A stretch of DNA of 64,000 bases from Actinoallomurus spadix (GTDB lineage Bacteria; Actinomycetota; Actinomycetes; Streptosporangiales; Streptosporangiaceae): contig NZ_JAMXMX010000004.1 of the NCBI RefSeq assembly GCF_024055725.1, forward strand, positions 1 through 64,000. Direction: 5' to 3'. The notes below the pieces were generated by a model. That model did no database searches. It was not told where the DNA came from and worked only from the letters and a program-made list of their open reading frames with translations. Within the stretch, counting starts at the first letter, position 1, and each line of letters begins with the position of its first letter. Below are positions 32,369-40,668 of this stretch, piece after piece. A program made the translations under genes and the position numbers.

Positions 32369-33079
32369 GTGACCCCCGCCTCGATCGATGACCTCCTGGC
32401 GATCACCGGAGGCCACTCCCTGATCAGGAGCGTGCACCCCGAGCGACGCGGTAAGGCCTGGCGTGCCGACGAAGCGGTCGCGTTCCTGCAGCTGAACCCC
32501 GACCGCGCAACGATCAGACGGGTCGTCGGGCTGGGCACGCCCGGCGCGGTGGCCGGTCTACTGGCCGGGCTGCGCGGCGAGTTGCCTCCGGACGTGCAGG
32601 TCAACGTGCCGCGCGGGACGCCACTGCCGCTCACGGACTCGTACGACTGGCAGTGGCGGGTCGCATACGAGGTGCCGCCGGCCCAGCCCGCCGAGGACCT
32701 GGTCGACTGGTACGGCGACGGCGACGCGATCATGGAGCTGCTGAAGCGCACGGGCGCGGACTGGTCGGTCTGGCCCCGTGACGGCAGGGCGCGCCGCTGG
32801 GCTGCCGTGAGGGACGGGAACGGCGGGCTGCTGGCCTGTCTCGCCGATCTCACCACCTCCCCGGAGATCGGTCAGGTCGCGGCGATCGCGGTGCATCCGG
32901 ACGCCCGCCGCCGGGCGCTGGGCGCGTCGATCACGGCCTGGGCGATACGACGGTTGTTCGCGGAGGGCTGCGACGGGGTGGGCCTGGGCGTCTACGAGGA
33001 GAACACGGCGGCCATGCGGCTGTACGACCGGCTCGGCTTCGGCGACGAGGCGCGCACCAGCGCCCGTCTCCCGGCCTGA
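32369..33079 (+). CDS. GNAT family N-acetyltransferase
   Basis: The 236-residue protein has a C-terminal GNAT domain (about 130-235): VAAIAVHPDARRRALGASIT for acetyl-CoA binding, with R-R-R-A-L-G in place of the usual R-x-x-G-x-G, and NTAAMRLYDRLGF at the end. The N-terminal half is unassigned. Substrate is unknown. TACCCT at 32356-32361 lies seven bases before the GTG and there is no ribosome binding site, so a leaderless message is likely. This is the first gene of the accessory stretch between rarA and aspS. Confidence 0.85.
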   Translation: MTPASIDDLLAITGGHSLIRSVHPERRGKAWRADEAVAFLQLNPDRATIRRVVGLGTPGAVAGLLAGLRGELPPDVQVNVPRGTPLPLTDSYDWQWRVAYEVPPAQPAEDLVDWYGDGDAIMELLKRTGADWSVWPRDGRARRWAAVRDGNGGLLACLADLTTSPEIGQVAAIAVHPDARRRALGASITAWAIRRLFAEGCDGVGLGVYEENTAAMRLYDRLGFGDEARTSARLPA

Positions 33080-33096
33080 CTTCGGTCAGTCCCGGG
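33070..33096. terminator. Bidirectional UUCG hairpin holding both stop codons
   Basis: CTGAC-TTCG-GTCAG (33076-33089) forms a short stem with a stable UUCG loop, extended outward by CCCGG (33070-33074) and CCGGG (33092-33096). The stop codons of the GNAT gene and the MFS gene lie in opposite arms of the stem. Confidence 0.65.
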
Positions 33097-34528
33097 CGGG
33101 CAGCGGAGCGCGCTCTCCGGTCCGCTCGGCCGGTACCGGCGGGCTGGTCCGGCGCAGGACGGTGAGGGCGATGAGAACGGCGGCGACCAGGAGCGCGGCG
33201 CTGAGGGTCAGGCCGAGCGCGTACCCGTCGCTGAGGGTCGCGGGTGTGGCGATCGGTCCGGTGCGGTCGTGCGCCGCCGTTCCGAGGGCCGCCAGCCCCA
33301 GTGAGGCGCCGATCTGGCGTGAGCTGTTGAGCAGGCCGGAGGCGGTGCCGGCCTCGTGGGCCGCGACGCCGGCGGTGGCGGTGGACACGACCGGGGCGAG
33401 GCAGAGGCCGAAACCGACGCTGGCGACGATCGAGGGCCCGAGGACGTCGGCGAGGAAGGCGCCGTCGGGGCTGATCAGGCCGAACCACGCGAAGCCGGTC
33501 GCGGTCATGAGCCCGCCGACGACCAGGAGGGTGCGGGGAGCGAGCCGGTAGCCGAGCTTGACGGCGAGTACGGAGCCGACGACCACTCCGAGGGCGAACG
33601 GCAGGAACATGACTCCGGTCAGCGCCGCTCCGGTTCCGAGGACCCGCTGGAGGTAGAGGGACACGAAGTAGAAGGCCGAGGCCATGGCCGCGCCGACCAG
33701 GAGGTTGTAGGCGTTGGCGCCGGCGACCGAGCGGTTGGCGAACAGGCCGAGCCGGATCAGCGGTTCGCGGGCGGTGGTCCGTTCGACGTGGACGAACGCG
33801 GCCAGCAGCACGGCGGCGACCACCAGCGTCGTGAGCGTGACCGGTGAGGTCCACGCGTACTGGTCGGTGCGGACGATGCCGAACACCAGCAAGGTCAGGC
33901 CCGCCGTGGCGAGGACGGCGCCCGGCACGTCCGGCCGTCCGCCACGAGCGGCCGGCGGGTCGGCGGATACCCCACGCCAGGCCAGGGCCAGTGCGCACGC
34001 GGCCATCGGCACGTTCACGAACATCACCCAGCGCCAGCCCGCGTACTCGGTGAGGACGCCGCCCGCGAGGACGCCGAGGGCGCCTCCTGCGGCGTTCATC
34101 GCGCTCCACACTCCGAAGGCCCGCACGCGGGCCCTGCCCGTGGGGAACGTCGCGGTCAGCAGCGCCAGCGCGGCCGGAGCCAGCGCGGCGGCCCCGATGC
34201 CCTGGGCGGCCCGGGCGGCGACGAGGTGCCCGGGCTCCTGGGAGAGACCGCCGAGGAGGGAGGCGAGGCCGAACGACCCCAGCCCGAAGAGCAGGATGCG
34301 CCTGTGGCCGTACCGGTCGGCGGCCTTGCCGCCCAGGAGGAGCAGTCCGCCGAAGGTGAGGGCGTAGGCGTGGATCACCCAGGTCAGGCCCACGGAGCTG
34401 AAGCCGAGACCGGCGGCGATCCGCGGCAGTCCGACGTTCACGACCGACAGGTCCAGCGACACCATGAACTGCACGACGGCCACCGCGGCGAGCGTGAGTC
34501 CTGGCCGGGTCTTCGGAATCTTCGTCAT
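33086..34528 (-). CDS. MFS drug-efflux type transporter (DHA2-like, 14 helices)
   Basis: The 480-residue membrane protein resembles DHA2 multidrug exporters such as EmrB. Helix 1 carries VVQFMVSLDLSVVNVGLP (motif D1), loop 2-3 has GKAADRYGHRR (motif A) and helix 5 has GVLAGGVLTEYAGWRW (motif C, an antiporter mark). It would expel drugs using the proton gradient; the substrate is unknown. The ATG at 34528 has GGAGG six bases ahead; an in-frame ATG at 34570 lies inside the operator and lacks one. It is divergent from a TetR gene with a palindrome between them, so the TetR protein is its likely repressor. Confidence 0.92.
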   Translation of the reverse strand: MTKIPKTRPGLTLAAVAVVQFMVSLDLSVVNVGLPRIAAGLGFSSVGLTWVIHAYALTFGGLLLLGGKAADRYGHRRILLFGLGSFGLASLLGGLSQEPGHLVAARAAQGIGAAALAPAALALLTATFPTGRARVRAFGVWSAMNAAGGALGVLAGGVLTEYAGWRWVMFVNVPMAACALALAWRGVSADPPAARGGRPDVPGAVLATAGLTLLVFGIVRTDQYAWTSPVTLTTLVVAAVLLAAFVHVERTTAREPLIRLGLFANRSVAGANAYNLLVGAAMASAFYFVSLYLQRVLGTGAALTGVMFLPFALGVVVGSVLAVKLGYRLAPRTLLVVGGLMTATGFAWFGLISPDGAFLADVLGPSIVASVGFGLCLAPVVSTATAGVAAHEAGTASGLLNSSRQIGASLGLAALGTAAHDRTGPIATPATLSDGYALGLTLSAALLVAAVLIALTVLRRTSPPVPAERTGERAPLPARD

Positions 34529-34557
34529 CGCGGCCTCCGCCCCGGTGCTGCGTACCG

Positions 34558-34581
34558 ACTTTTCGAACATGTTCCGAAAGT
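34558..34581. promoter_or_regulatory. 24-bp palindromic operator between MFS and TetR genes
   Basis: The left arm ACTTTTCGAACA and the reverse complement of the right arm (ACTTTCGGAACA) agree at 10 of 12 positions. The palindrome lies 30 bases upstream of the MFS start and covers a TACTTT -10-like box on the minus strand. Size and position suit a TetR dimer. Confidence 0.7.
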
Positions 34582-34663
34582 AGCATCCCGGAGGCTCCGC
34601 TGTGAAGTTCGAGCACCCGTACCGGTTCCGCGGCGGGGAACGGCGGGACGGCATGATGGGACG

Positions 34664-35374
34664 GTGCCCAGACCGTCCGCATCGCCCGGCCGTACCGGCC
34701 GGCCGCCCCTGACCTCCCGCGCGCAGATCCTGGCGGCGGCCCGCCGGCTCATCGACCGCGACGGCTGGGAGAAGCTGACCATCCGCCGGCTCGCCGCCGA
34801 GCTCGGCATCGGGACGACGACCCTCTACCACCACATCCGGGACAAGGAGGATCTGCTGGTCCTCCTGCTGAATCACTACGTCGAGCAACGCGAACGCCCG
34901 GACCTGCCCGGACACCCACGGGACCGCGTCGTCGTGGCCGCCACCGCGCTGCACGACGCCCTCGCGGGCTGGCCATGGGCCGCGGAGGTCCTGACCGCCG
35001 ACGGTTTCGTCGGCCGGCTCGACGAATCGGCCCTGTGGATGGTCGAGGCCGTCCTGGCCGGAGCGATCGACCACGGATGCACGCCCGCACAGGCCGTCGA
35101 CGTCTTCCGCAGCATCTGGTACTACACCGTCGGCGAGATCCTCGTCCGCGCCCACTCCGCCCACCGGGGAACGGGCGGCCGGCCCCTCCCCTCCTTCGGC
35201 GACCTCGACCCGGCCCGGGTCCCGCACCTGGCCGCCATCGGCGACGAGTGGCCCGCGCTGGCCGCGCGGGACACCTACCCCCAGGGACTCCGCGCGTTCG
35301 TGGACGGGCTGCTCGCCCAGGCCACGTCGCCGGCGCCGCCCGAGGAGGGAAGCGGGGCGTGGAACGGCCGATGA
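34664..35374 (+). CDS. TetR family repressor, likely of the adjacent MFS pump
   Basis: The 236-residue protein has an N-terminal helix-turn-helix (about 18-65) with SRAQILAAARRLIDRDGWEK, then LTIRRLAAELGIGTTTLYHHIRDK, and a C-terminal domain like TetR_C (DUF1232-free) that binds ligands. The GTG at 34664 gives the best N-terminus; CATGAT seven bases before it may be a -10 box of a leaderless message. The stop overlaps the ATG of the AraC gene (ATGA), so both regulators are made together. Confidence 0.9.
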   Translation: MPRPSASPGRTGRPPLTSRAQILAAARRLIDRDGWEKLTIRRLAAELGIGTTTLYHHIRDKEDLLVLLLNHYVEQRERPDLPGHPRDRVVVAATALHDALAGWPWAAEVLTADGFVGRLDESALWMVEAVLAGAIDHGCTPAQAVDVFRSIWYYTVGEILVRAHSAHRGTGGRPLPSFGDLDPARVPHLAAIGDEWPALAARDTYPQGLRAFVDGLLAQATSPAPPEEGSGAWNGR

Positions 35375-36087
35375 CGCCGCGCTTCGCCATCGGCGACGGG
35401 TACGCGTTCTACGAGGGGCCGTCCGGGGACGGCGCCTTTCACCGGCATGCCGCCTTCCAGATCGCCGGTGCCGTCCGGGGCGAGGTCGTCATGGTCGACG
35501 CGGCCGGAACGTCACATCGGGCGGCGACGCTGCTCGTACCGCCCATGGCGTGGCACCGGCTGGTCCCGGCAGAGGGGCTGCGCACCTTCTTCGTCGAGCC
35601 GCACTGCGCGTTCGCCGACCGGCTGCGTGCGCACTGCGGGACCGGGGTGACCCCGGTCCCCGAGTGGCACGGCCTCAGCGAGCAGGACGTCCACCGCGCC
35701 GCCGTCCGCCCGGCGGAGGAGCTCGACCCGCGGCTGCTGACGGCCATGAGGATCCTGGGCGAGGAGCAGATCTCGATGCCCGACCTCGCCGCGAAGGCCG
35801 GCCTGTCGCCGCAGCACCTGCGTGCCCTGGCGCGGCGCCAGTTGGGCATGCCGCTGACGCGGTGGCGCATCTGGCGGCGCCTGCGCGGAGGCGTCGAGGC
35901 GCTGCGCGCAGGCCGGCCGGTGGCCGAGGCGGCGGTCCTGGGCGGCTTCGCCGACCAGGCGCACTTCACCCGGCGGTTGCGCGAGATGATCGGCCTGACG
36001 CCGGCGGTCGTACTGCCGCTCCTGTGCCCGCCGCCTCCGGAGTCCGTCAGCCCCGGTAAGCGACGTACACCGAGATCGAGCCGCTGA
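35371..36087 (+). CDS. AraC family transcriptional regulator
   Basis: The 238-residue protein joins a cupin-like N-terminal half (FHRHAAFQIAGAVRGEV and a metal-like histidine) with an AraC helix-turn-helix (about 130-225): MPDLAAKAGLSPQHLRALAR and VAEAAVLGGFADQAHFTRRL. The target genes are unknown; the neighbouring pump or methyltransferase are candidates. The ATG at 35371 overlaps the TetR stop; a GTG at 35359 would add four residues. Its 3' end overlaps the convergent methyltransferase gene by 41 bases. Confidence 0.88.
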   Translation: MTPRFAIGDGYAFYEGPSGDGAFHRHAAFQIAGAVRGEVVMVDAAGTSHRAATLLVPPMAWHRLVPAEGLRTFFVEPHCAFADRLRAHCGTGVTPVPEWHGLSEQDVHRAAVRPAEELDPRLLTAMRILGEEQISMPDLAAKAGLSPQHLRALARRQLGMPLTRWRIWRRLRGGVEALRAGRPVAEAAVLGGFADQAHFTRRLREMIGLTPAVVLPLLCPPPPESVSPGKRRTPRSSR

Positions 36088-36700
36088 CCGTCGGCACGAC
36101 CTCGGTCTCCCGGACGTCGCGGAACCCCGCCTCGGACATCAGCCGGGGCAGGACGCCGTCGGCGTTGGGCCGGGTGTCCTCCCGGCCGTCCGCGAGCTGC
36201 ACCGCACGGAACGCCAGCCGCATCGACCGGGTGCGCTGCAGTCCGTAGTCGGCGATGACCAGCTTCCCGCCGGGTCGCAGCACTTCGTGCATCGAGGCGA
36301 GCACGGCCCGTTTCATCGTCAGCGGGCACTGATGCAGCACCAGGCTGGAGACCACGGTGTCCGCCGGACCGTCACCGACCGTCTCCGCGAGGGCGTCGCC
36401 CATGCCGGCCCGCCAGTCCACCGCCGCCCCGGCGGCGTCGGCCTTGCGGCGTGCCACCGCCAGGACCCGCTCGTCCGGATCGACACCGACGATGCGCGCG
36501 CCCGGCTCGACGCGGCTGATCAGCAGCGCCGTCGAACCGGTGCCGCAGCCCACGTCCACGATCACATCACCCGGCCGCGGTGCCACGTGCATCGCGAGCA
36601 GGCTGCGCCACAGGCGCTCGCGGGTCAGCGCGACGACGGCGTCGTAGAAACGCGTGGGCGCGAACCGGCCCAGCGCGGGAGTGAAGGTCCGCTCGGTCAT
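36047..36700 (-). CDS. Class I SAM-dependent methyltransferase
   Basis: The 217-residue protein has the SAM-binding glycine loop VIVDVGCGTGSTALL near residue 50, an acidic residue in VGVDPDERVL near 75 and VLRPGGKLVIADYG near 145, as in UbiE/type 11 methyltransferases. The substrate is unknown. The ATG at 36700 starts the conserved part (FAPTRFYDAVVALTRERLWR); a longer frame is open but lacks a ribosome binding site. It is convergent with the AraC gene. Confidence 0.88.
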   Translation of the reverse strand: MTERTFTPALGRFAPTRFYDAVVALTRERLWRSLLAMHVAPRPGDVIVDVGCGTGSTALLISRVEPGARIVGVDPDERVLAVARRKADAAGAAVDWRAGMGDALAETVGDGPADTVVSSLVLHQCPLTMKRAVLASMHEVLRPGGKLVIADYGLQRTRSMRLAFRAVQLADGREDTRPNADGVLPRLMSEAGFRDVRETEVVPTVSGSISVYVAYRG

Positions 36701-36761
36701 GCCGGCAGTCTCGGCCGCCACGCTCCATCGGGTCTTGAACGAACCGCTGCCGGCGCCCCGG

Positions 36762-37151
36762 TCAGTCTCCCTGCGCGTACTGCGCCACCCCATGGCCGAA
36801 CGACCAGTCGATCGACTCGTTCTCGGTCAGGGTGATGAGGATGTTCCTCGGCTCGGTCCCGGCGTACGCGTGGGCGAGTTCGGCGATCCGGCGGTAGAGC
36901 GCCCGCTTCTGCTCGGGCGGCCGCCCGGAGCGCAGGGTGATCGCGACGTAGACGACCCCGTCGTCCCGGGGCACTCCGAGGTAGTCGTCGTACCGCAGCA
37001 TGCCGCTCGTACCGTCGTGCCCGGTCAGCACCTGGAACCGGTCGTCGGGCGGAAATCCCATCGTCTCCCCGAGGGCCTCGTGCACGGCCCGGCCCAGAGC
37101 GTCGAGCCGCTCCGCGTCGGTCCCCAGCGCGTCGATGCGCACGAACGGCAT
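36762..37151 (-). CDS. Tautomerase superfamily protein
   Basis: The 129-residue protein begins MPFVRIDAL. After removal of methionine, Pro1 would be the catalytic base of the 4-oxalocrotonate tautomerase fold. The length and the DDRFQVLTGHDG and TLRSGRPPEQKRALYRRIAE segments fit the malonate-semialdehyde decarboxylase/CaaD-like group. The substrate is unknown. GGAGG lies nine bases ahead of the ATG, and a palindromic promoter element lies 52 bases upstream. Confidence 0.87.
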   Translation of the reverse strand: MPFVRIDALGTDAERLDALGRAVHEALGETMGFPPDDRFQVLTGHDGTSGMLRYDDYLGVPRDDGVVYVAITLRSGRPPEQKRALYRRIAELAHAYAGTEPRNILITLTENESIDWSFGHGVAQYAQGD

Positions 37152-37202
37152 GCCGACGGTCCTCCTTCACGGTGGATGATCCGGCTCCGCGCGAACCGGC
37201 GC

Positions 37203-37220
37203 GTACATACTAGTAGGTAC
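37203..37220 (-). promoter_or_regulatory. Palindromic operator upstream of the tautomerase gene
   Basis: GTACCTACTAGTATGTAC (minus strand) is an 18-bp palindrome with one mismatched pair. TAGTAT inside it (37212-37207) can serve as a -10 box for the tautomerase gene. Similar TAC-TACTAGTA-GTA sites are, as I recall, bound by HxlR-type redox regulators; no HxlR gene is nearby. Confidence 0.55.
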
Positions 37221-37280
37221 AGCACTCGAACATCTCGGCCACCGCACCGACGGCGTCGGCGAGCCGACGCAACAGCCGAG

Positions 37281-37430
37281 GGACGGCTTGATCCACGTCA
37301 TCCGCGTCCGGGAGAACGGCGGCACGAACCGCCCCTGCTCGGCCGCCGGCCGCCCGATCTCCGGCCGGTACGCCTGGTAGACGACGATCGACGTATGGTC
37401 GTGGTCGGCCCTGATCTCGTGCGTTCGCAT
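37281..37430 (-). pseudogene. DUF4291 gene remnant (5' end only)
   Basis: Fifty codons from the ATG at 37430 match the N-terminal signature of DUF4291 proteins: [20 protein letters not shown] and then [15 protein letters not shown]. Full-length members are about 200 residues. After TWIKPS the similarity stops and the frame runs into unrelated codons, ending at 37167. The rest of the gene has been lost or replaced by the tautomerase promoter region. Confidence 0.65.
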
Positions 37431-37499
37431 GAGGTCCCACGATCACGGCGGCGCGCACCGCGATCAACCGATTTTCGTACGGGCCGGGGCCTCCGTCGC

Positions 37500-37883
37500 T
37501 CAGAAGGCCACCTCGAACCAGACCGTTCGTCCCTTCGCATCGCCGTCGACCCCCGAGGCGGCGGCGAGCATCCGGACGATGTACAGGCCACGCCCGCCTT
37601 CGGCGTAGTGCGGCGATCCCGTCGCGAGACATGGACGGTTCACCGGATGGCCACCGTCGGCGACCTCCACCCGTATCCGGCCCTCGCAAACCAGGGAGAC
37701 GGTGACGGAGACGCTCGTCGAGTCGGCGTACTTGACGGGGTTGGTGATGAGCTCGCTCGTCAAGAGCTCGGTGTCGTCGAAGGCCGGGTGGTCGTGACCC
37801 AGGACGCGGGCCAGCCAGCGCCGAGCCTTGGCCGCGGACTCGGGAGCGCTAGGGAAGTCCGTACACCCGAGCGCACGCCTCAT
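37500..37883 (-). CDS. RsbW-like ATP-binding protein (HATPase_c_2)
   Basis: The 127-residue protein is a stand-alone GHKL ATPase domain of the anti-sigma kinase type very common in actinomycetes. The N box reads ELLTSELITNPVKYADS, with proline where alanine is usual, and the G box reads GGRGLYIVRMLA. Such proteins bind anti-anti-sigma factors or pair with XRE/DUF397 regulators; a truncated XRE gene is divergent 200 bases away. The STAS protein at 18.7 kb is another possible partner. The ATG at 37883 starts the domain. Confidence 0.8.
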   Translation of the reverse strand: MRRALGCTDFPSAPESAAKARRWLARVLGHDHPAFDDTELLTSELITNPVKYADSTSVSVTVSLVCEGRIRVEVADGGHPVNRPCLATGSPHYAEGGRGLYIVRMLAAASGVDGDAKGRTVWFEVAF

Positions 37884-38080
37884 CGGCGCGCCGCCTCGAG
37901 CCGCTCGGCGATCCATCGGGCGGTGCCGTGAACATCCGTCACCGGCCCGATCACCCACGGCGAGTCGCCATGCCACCAGTAGTGGACCGCGCCGGCCAGG
38001 ACGAGGCCCCGCCGCTTCGCGCTGATCGCCTCCAGCGTTGGAAACGGACGTCGTTGCTGCTGGACGAAAGAGGACGAACA

Positions 38081-38533
38081 ATGCAGAACCGCCGCCGTCC
38101 CACGCTTCGGTTGCGCCGCCTCGCCGCCGAGATGCGACGCCGACGAGAGGAGGCGGGACTGACCCAGGACGAGGTCTTCGAACGCACGTCGATTAACCAG
38201 GCGACCCTCTACCGCGTGGAGAACGCGCTAAGCCGTCCGCAGGTCCGAACGCTACGCGCCCTGCTCGATCTCTACGGGGTGAACAGTGAGCGCACCGCCT
38301 ACCTGCTCACGCTCCTCCGCGAGTCCGACCACCGCGGCTGGCTCGAGACGATCGACGCCCACCTCCCCGAGCGCCTCACGACGTACGTCGAGTTCGATGA
38401 CGAGGCCCGCACCGTCTGGAACTACCAACCGTCGTTCGTGCCGGGGCTCCTGCGGACCGAGGCGTACGCGCGGGCGATTGTGCACGGGCTGATGCCGGAA
38501 GCGTCTCCCGGGGCCGTCGACAGCCGGGCTTGA
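38081..38533 (+). pseudogene. Truncated XRE/DUF5753 regulator
   Basis: The 150-residue product has a complete N-terminal XRE helix-turn-helix (RRRREEAGLTQDEVFERTSI and onward, about 15-70) and the first part of a DUF5753 domain, ending soon after SFVPGLLRTEAYARAIVHG. Intact actinomycete members are about 280 residues. None of the three forward frames beyond the stop resumes DUF5753, so this is a deletion or replacement rather than a simple frameshift. GAAAGAGGACGAACA precedes the ATG. It may still bind DNA. Confidence 0.7.
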
Positions 38534-38708
38534 GTCTTGCTCGGGGCGGAAAGCTTGGTGAGCGTCGCTCAGACGCGGCGGCTCGCCGACTTAGCTCCAG
38601 TCTCGGCGGGGCCTTCGCCGAGGGGTCGGTGCGGCCGATCTTGTCGGCGGCGGCTCTTACAGCCGGTCGCGTGACCGAGAGATCACCCACGGATGCCTTC
38701 GCGCGCCT

Positions 38709-38831
38709 GGGCTCGCGCTGGAGCACTACCTCGTCTGCCCGGACAACATCGAGCAGGACTTCGACATCGTCTTCGCGACGTACGCCGAGCGGCTCGTCAG
38801 CGCACCCAGGTGGAGCTTCTGGTGGGACTGA
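38709..38831 (+). pseudogene. 3' remnant of an unidentified gene
   Basis: One frame reads as about 40 codons ending at TGA 38829-38831, with LEHYLVCPDNIEQDFDIVF and SAPRWSFWWD. All but one of these codons end in G or C, the mark of true coding sequence here, yet there is no start or ribosome binding site. It is in a different frame from the truncated XRE gene and does not look like a DUF5753 end. I do not recognise the family. Confidence 0.4.
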
Positions 38832-38835
38832 GACG

Positions 38836-38868
38836 ACGGCGGGGACCCCGTCCCGGGGTCCCTGCCGT
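38836..38868. terminator. aspS terminator hairpin
   Basis: ACGGC-G-GGGACCCC (38836-38849) pairs with GGGGTCCC-T-GCCGT (38855-38868) with a single internal mismatch and a five-base loop. It begins ten bases beyond the aspS stop on the minus strand and five bases after the remnant ORF on the plus strand. Confidence 0.75.
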
Positions 38869-38877
38869 GTCAGGCCC

Positions 38878-40668
38878 CTAGTACTTCTCGGTGGAGGGGC
38901 GGACGATGTGGCCGGGCTCGTTCGGCTCGGCGGGCTTCTCGTCCTCCGGGCGGACGTCGATGCCCGCCTCCTTGCGCTGCTCCTCGGTGATCGGCGTCGG
39001 CGCGCCGGTCAGCGGGTCGAAGCCGGACGCGGCCTTCGGGAAGGCGATGACGTCGCGGATCGTGTCGCGGCCGGCCAGCAGCATGACGACGCGGTCCCAG
39101 CCGAACGCGATGCCGCCGTGCGGCGGCGCGCCGTACTTGAACGCCTCGAGCAGGTAGCCGAACTTCTCCTGGGCCTCCTCGCGGCCCAGACCGAGGGTCT
39201 CGAAGACCCGCTGCTGAACGTCGCCGCGGTGGATACGGATCGAGCCGCCACCGATCTCGTTGCCGTTGCAGACGATGTCGTACGCGTTGGCGAGCGCCTC
39301 GCCCGGCTTGTCGTGGAAGGAGTCGACCCACTCCGGCTTCGGGGAGGTGAAGGGGTGGTGGACGGAGGTCCAGCCGCCCTCGTCGGTCTCCTCGAACATG
39401 GGCGCGTCGACGACCCAGGTGAACGCCCACGCGGACTCGTCGATCAGGCCGCAGCGGCGGCCGATCTCCAGACGGGCCGCGCCGAGCAGCTCGCGGGTGG
39501 CGTGCGGCCTACCGGCGCCGAAGAAGACCGCGTCGCCGGGCTTGGCGCCGACCTTGGCGGCCAGGCCGGACCGCTCCTCCTCGGTGATGTTCTTGGCGAC
39601 GGGGCCGCCGAGGGTGCCGTCCTCCTGCACGAGGACGTACGCCAGGCCCTTCGCGCCGCGCGACTTGGCCCAGTCCTGCCAGCCGTCCAGCTCCTTGCGG
39701 GTCTGGGACGCGCCGCCCGGCATGACGACCGCGCCGACGTACGGCGCCTGGAACACGCGGAACGACGTGCCGGAGAAGTACTCCGTCACGTCGACCAGCT
39801 CGTTGCCGAAGCGCAGGTCCGGCTTGTCCGAGCCGTACCTGCTGAGGGCGTCGGCGTAGGTCATCCGCGGGATCGGACGCGGGATCTCGTAGCCGACGAT
39901 GTCCTTCCAGAGCCGTCCGACGAGGTCCTCGGCGACCTGGAGGACGTCCTCCTGCTCGACGAAGCTCATCTCGATGTCGATCTGGGTGAACTCCGGCTGC
40001 CGGTCGGCGCGGAAGTCCTCGTCGCGATAGCAGCGGGCGAGCTGGTAGTAGCGCTCCATGCCCGCCACCATGAGCAGCTGCTTGTACAGCTGCGGCGACT
40101 GCGGCAGGGCGTACCAGTGACCCGGCTTGAGGCGTACGGGGACGAGGAAGTCGCGGGCGCCCTCCGGCGTGGAGCTGGTGAACGTCGGGGTCTCGACGTT
40201 CACGAACCCGTGCTGCCGCATGACGTCGTGGACGATGTACGAGCCCTGGGAGCGGATGCGCAGCGAGCGCGACAGGGCCTCACGGCGGATGTCGAGGTAG
40301 CGGTGCTTGAGGCGCACCTCCTCGTTGACGTTGGCGTCCGTCTCGATCGGGAACGGCAGCGGCGCGGCCTCGCTGAGCACCTCGATGTCGGAGGCGACGA
40401 CCTCGATCTCGCCGGTCGGCAGGTCGGGGTTCTCGTTGCCCTCCGGGCGGACGCGGACCTCACCGGTGATCTTGACGCAGAACTCCGAGCGCAGGTCGTG
40501 CGCCGTGTCCTCCTCGCGGAACACCACCTGGGCGACGCCGGAGGCGTCACGCAGGTCGATGAAGGTGACGCCGCCGTGGTCGCGGCGGCGCGCCACCCAG
40601 CCGGCCAGCACGACCTGCTGCCCGGCGTGCTCCCGGCGCAGCGATCCCGCCTCGTGTGTGCGGATCAT
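38878..40668 (-). CDS. aspS: Aspartyl-tRNA synthetase
   Basis: The 596-residue class IIb enzyme has an N-terminal OB-fold anticodon domain (about 15-105), motif 1 and 2 regions ([15 protein letters not shown] near 190, [20 protein letters not shown] near 215), the bacterial GAD insertion (about 290-420), and motif 3 [20 protein letters not shown] near 540. The length fits the bacterial type. Actinomycete AspRS may also charge tRNA-Asn, to be amidated later; sequence alone does not settle this. The ATG overlaps the hisS stop in ATGA. Confidence 0.98.
   Translation of the reverse strand: MIRTHEAGSLRREHAGQQVVLAGWVARRRDHGGVTFIDLRDASGVAQVVFREEDTAHDLRSEFCVKITGEVRVRPEGNENPDLPTGEIEVVASDIEVLSEAAPLPFPIETDANVNEEVRLKHRYLDIRREALSRSLRIRSQGSYIVHDVMRQHGFVNVETPTFTSSTPEGARDFLVPVRLKPGHWYALPQSPQLYKQLLMVAGMERYYQLARCYRDEDFRADRQPEFTQIDIEMSFVEQEDVLQVAEDLVGRLWKDIVGYEIPRPIPRMTYADALSRYGSDKPDLRFGNELVDVTEYFSGTSFRVFQAPYVGAVVMPGGASQTRKELDGWQDWAKSRGAKGLAYVLVQEDGTLGGPVAKNITEEERSGLAAKVGAKPGDAVFFGAGRPHATRELLGAARLEIGRRCGLIDESAWAFTWVVDAPMFEETDEGGWTSVHHPFTSPKPEWVDSFHDKPGEALANAYDIVCNGNEIGGGSIRIHRGDVQQRVFETLGLGREEAQEKFGYLLEAFKYGAPPHGGIAFGWDRVVMLLAGRDTIRDVIAFPKAASGFDPLTGAPTPITEEQRKEAGIDVRPEDEKPAEPNEPGHIVRPSTEKY

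Noticed and set aside
37210-37280. Frame-shifted continuation of the DUF4291 remnant ([16 protein letters not shown])
   Set aside because: It does not resemble DUF4291, and its end coincides with the palindromic operator, so it is probably not a continuation of the gene.
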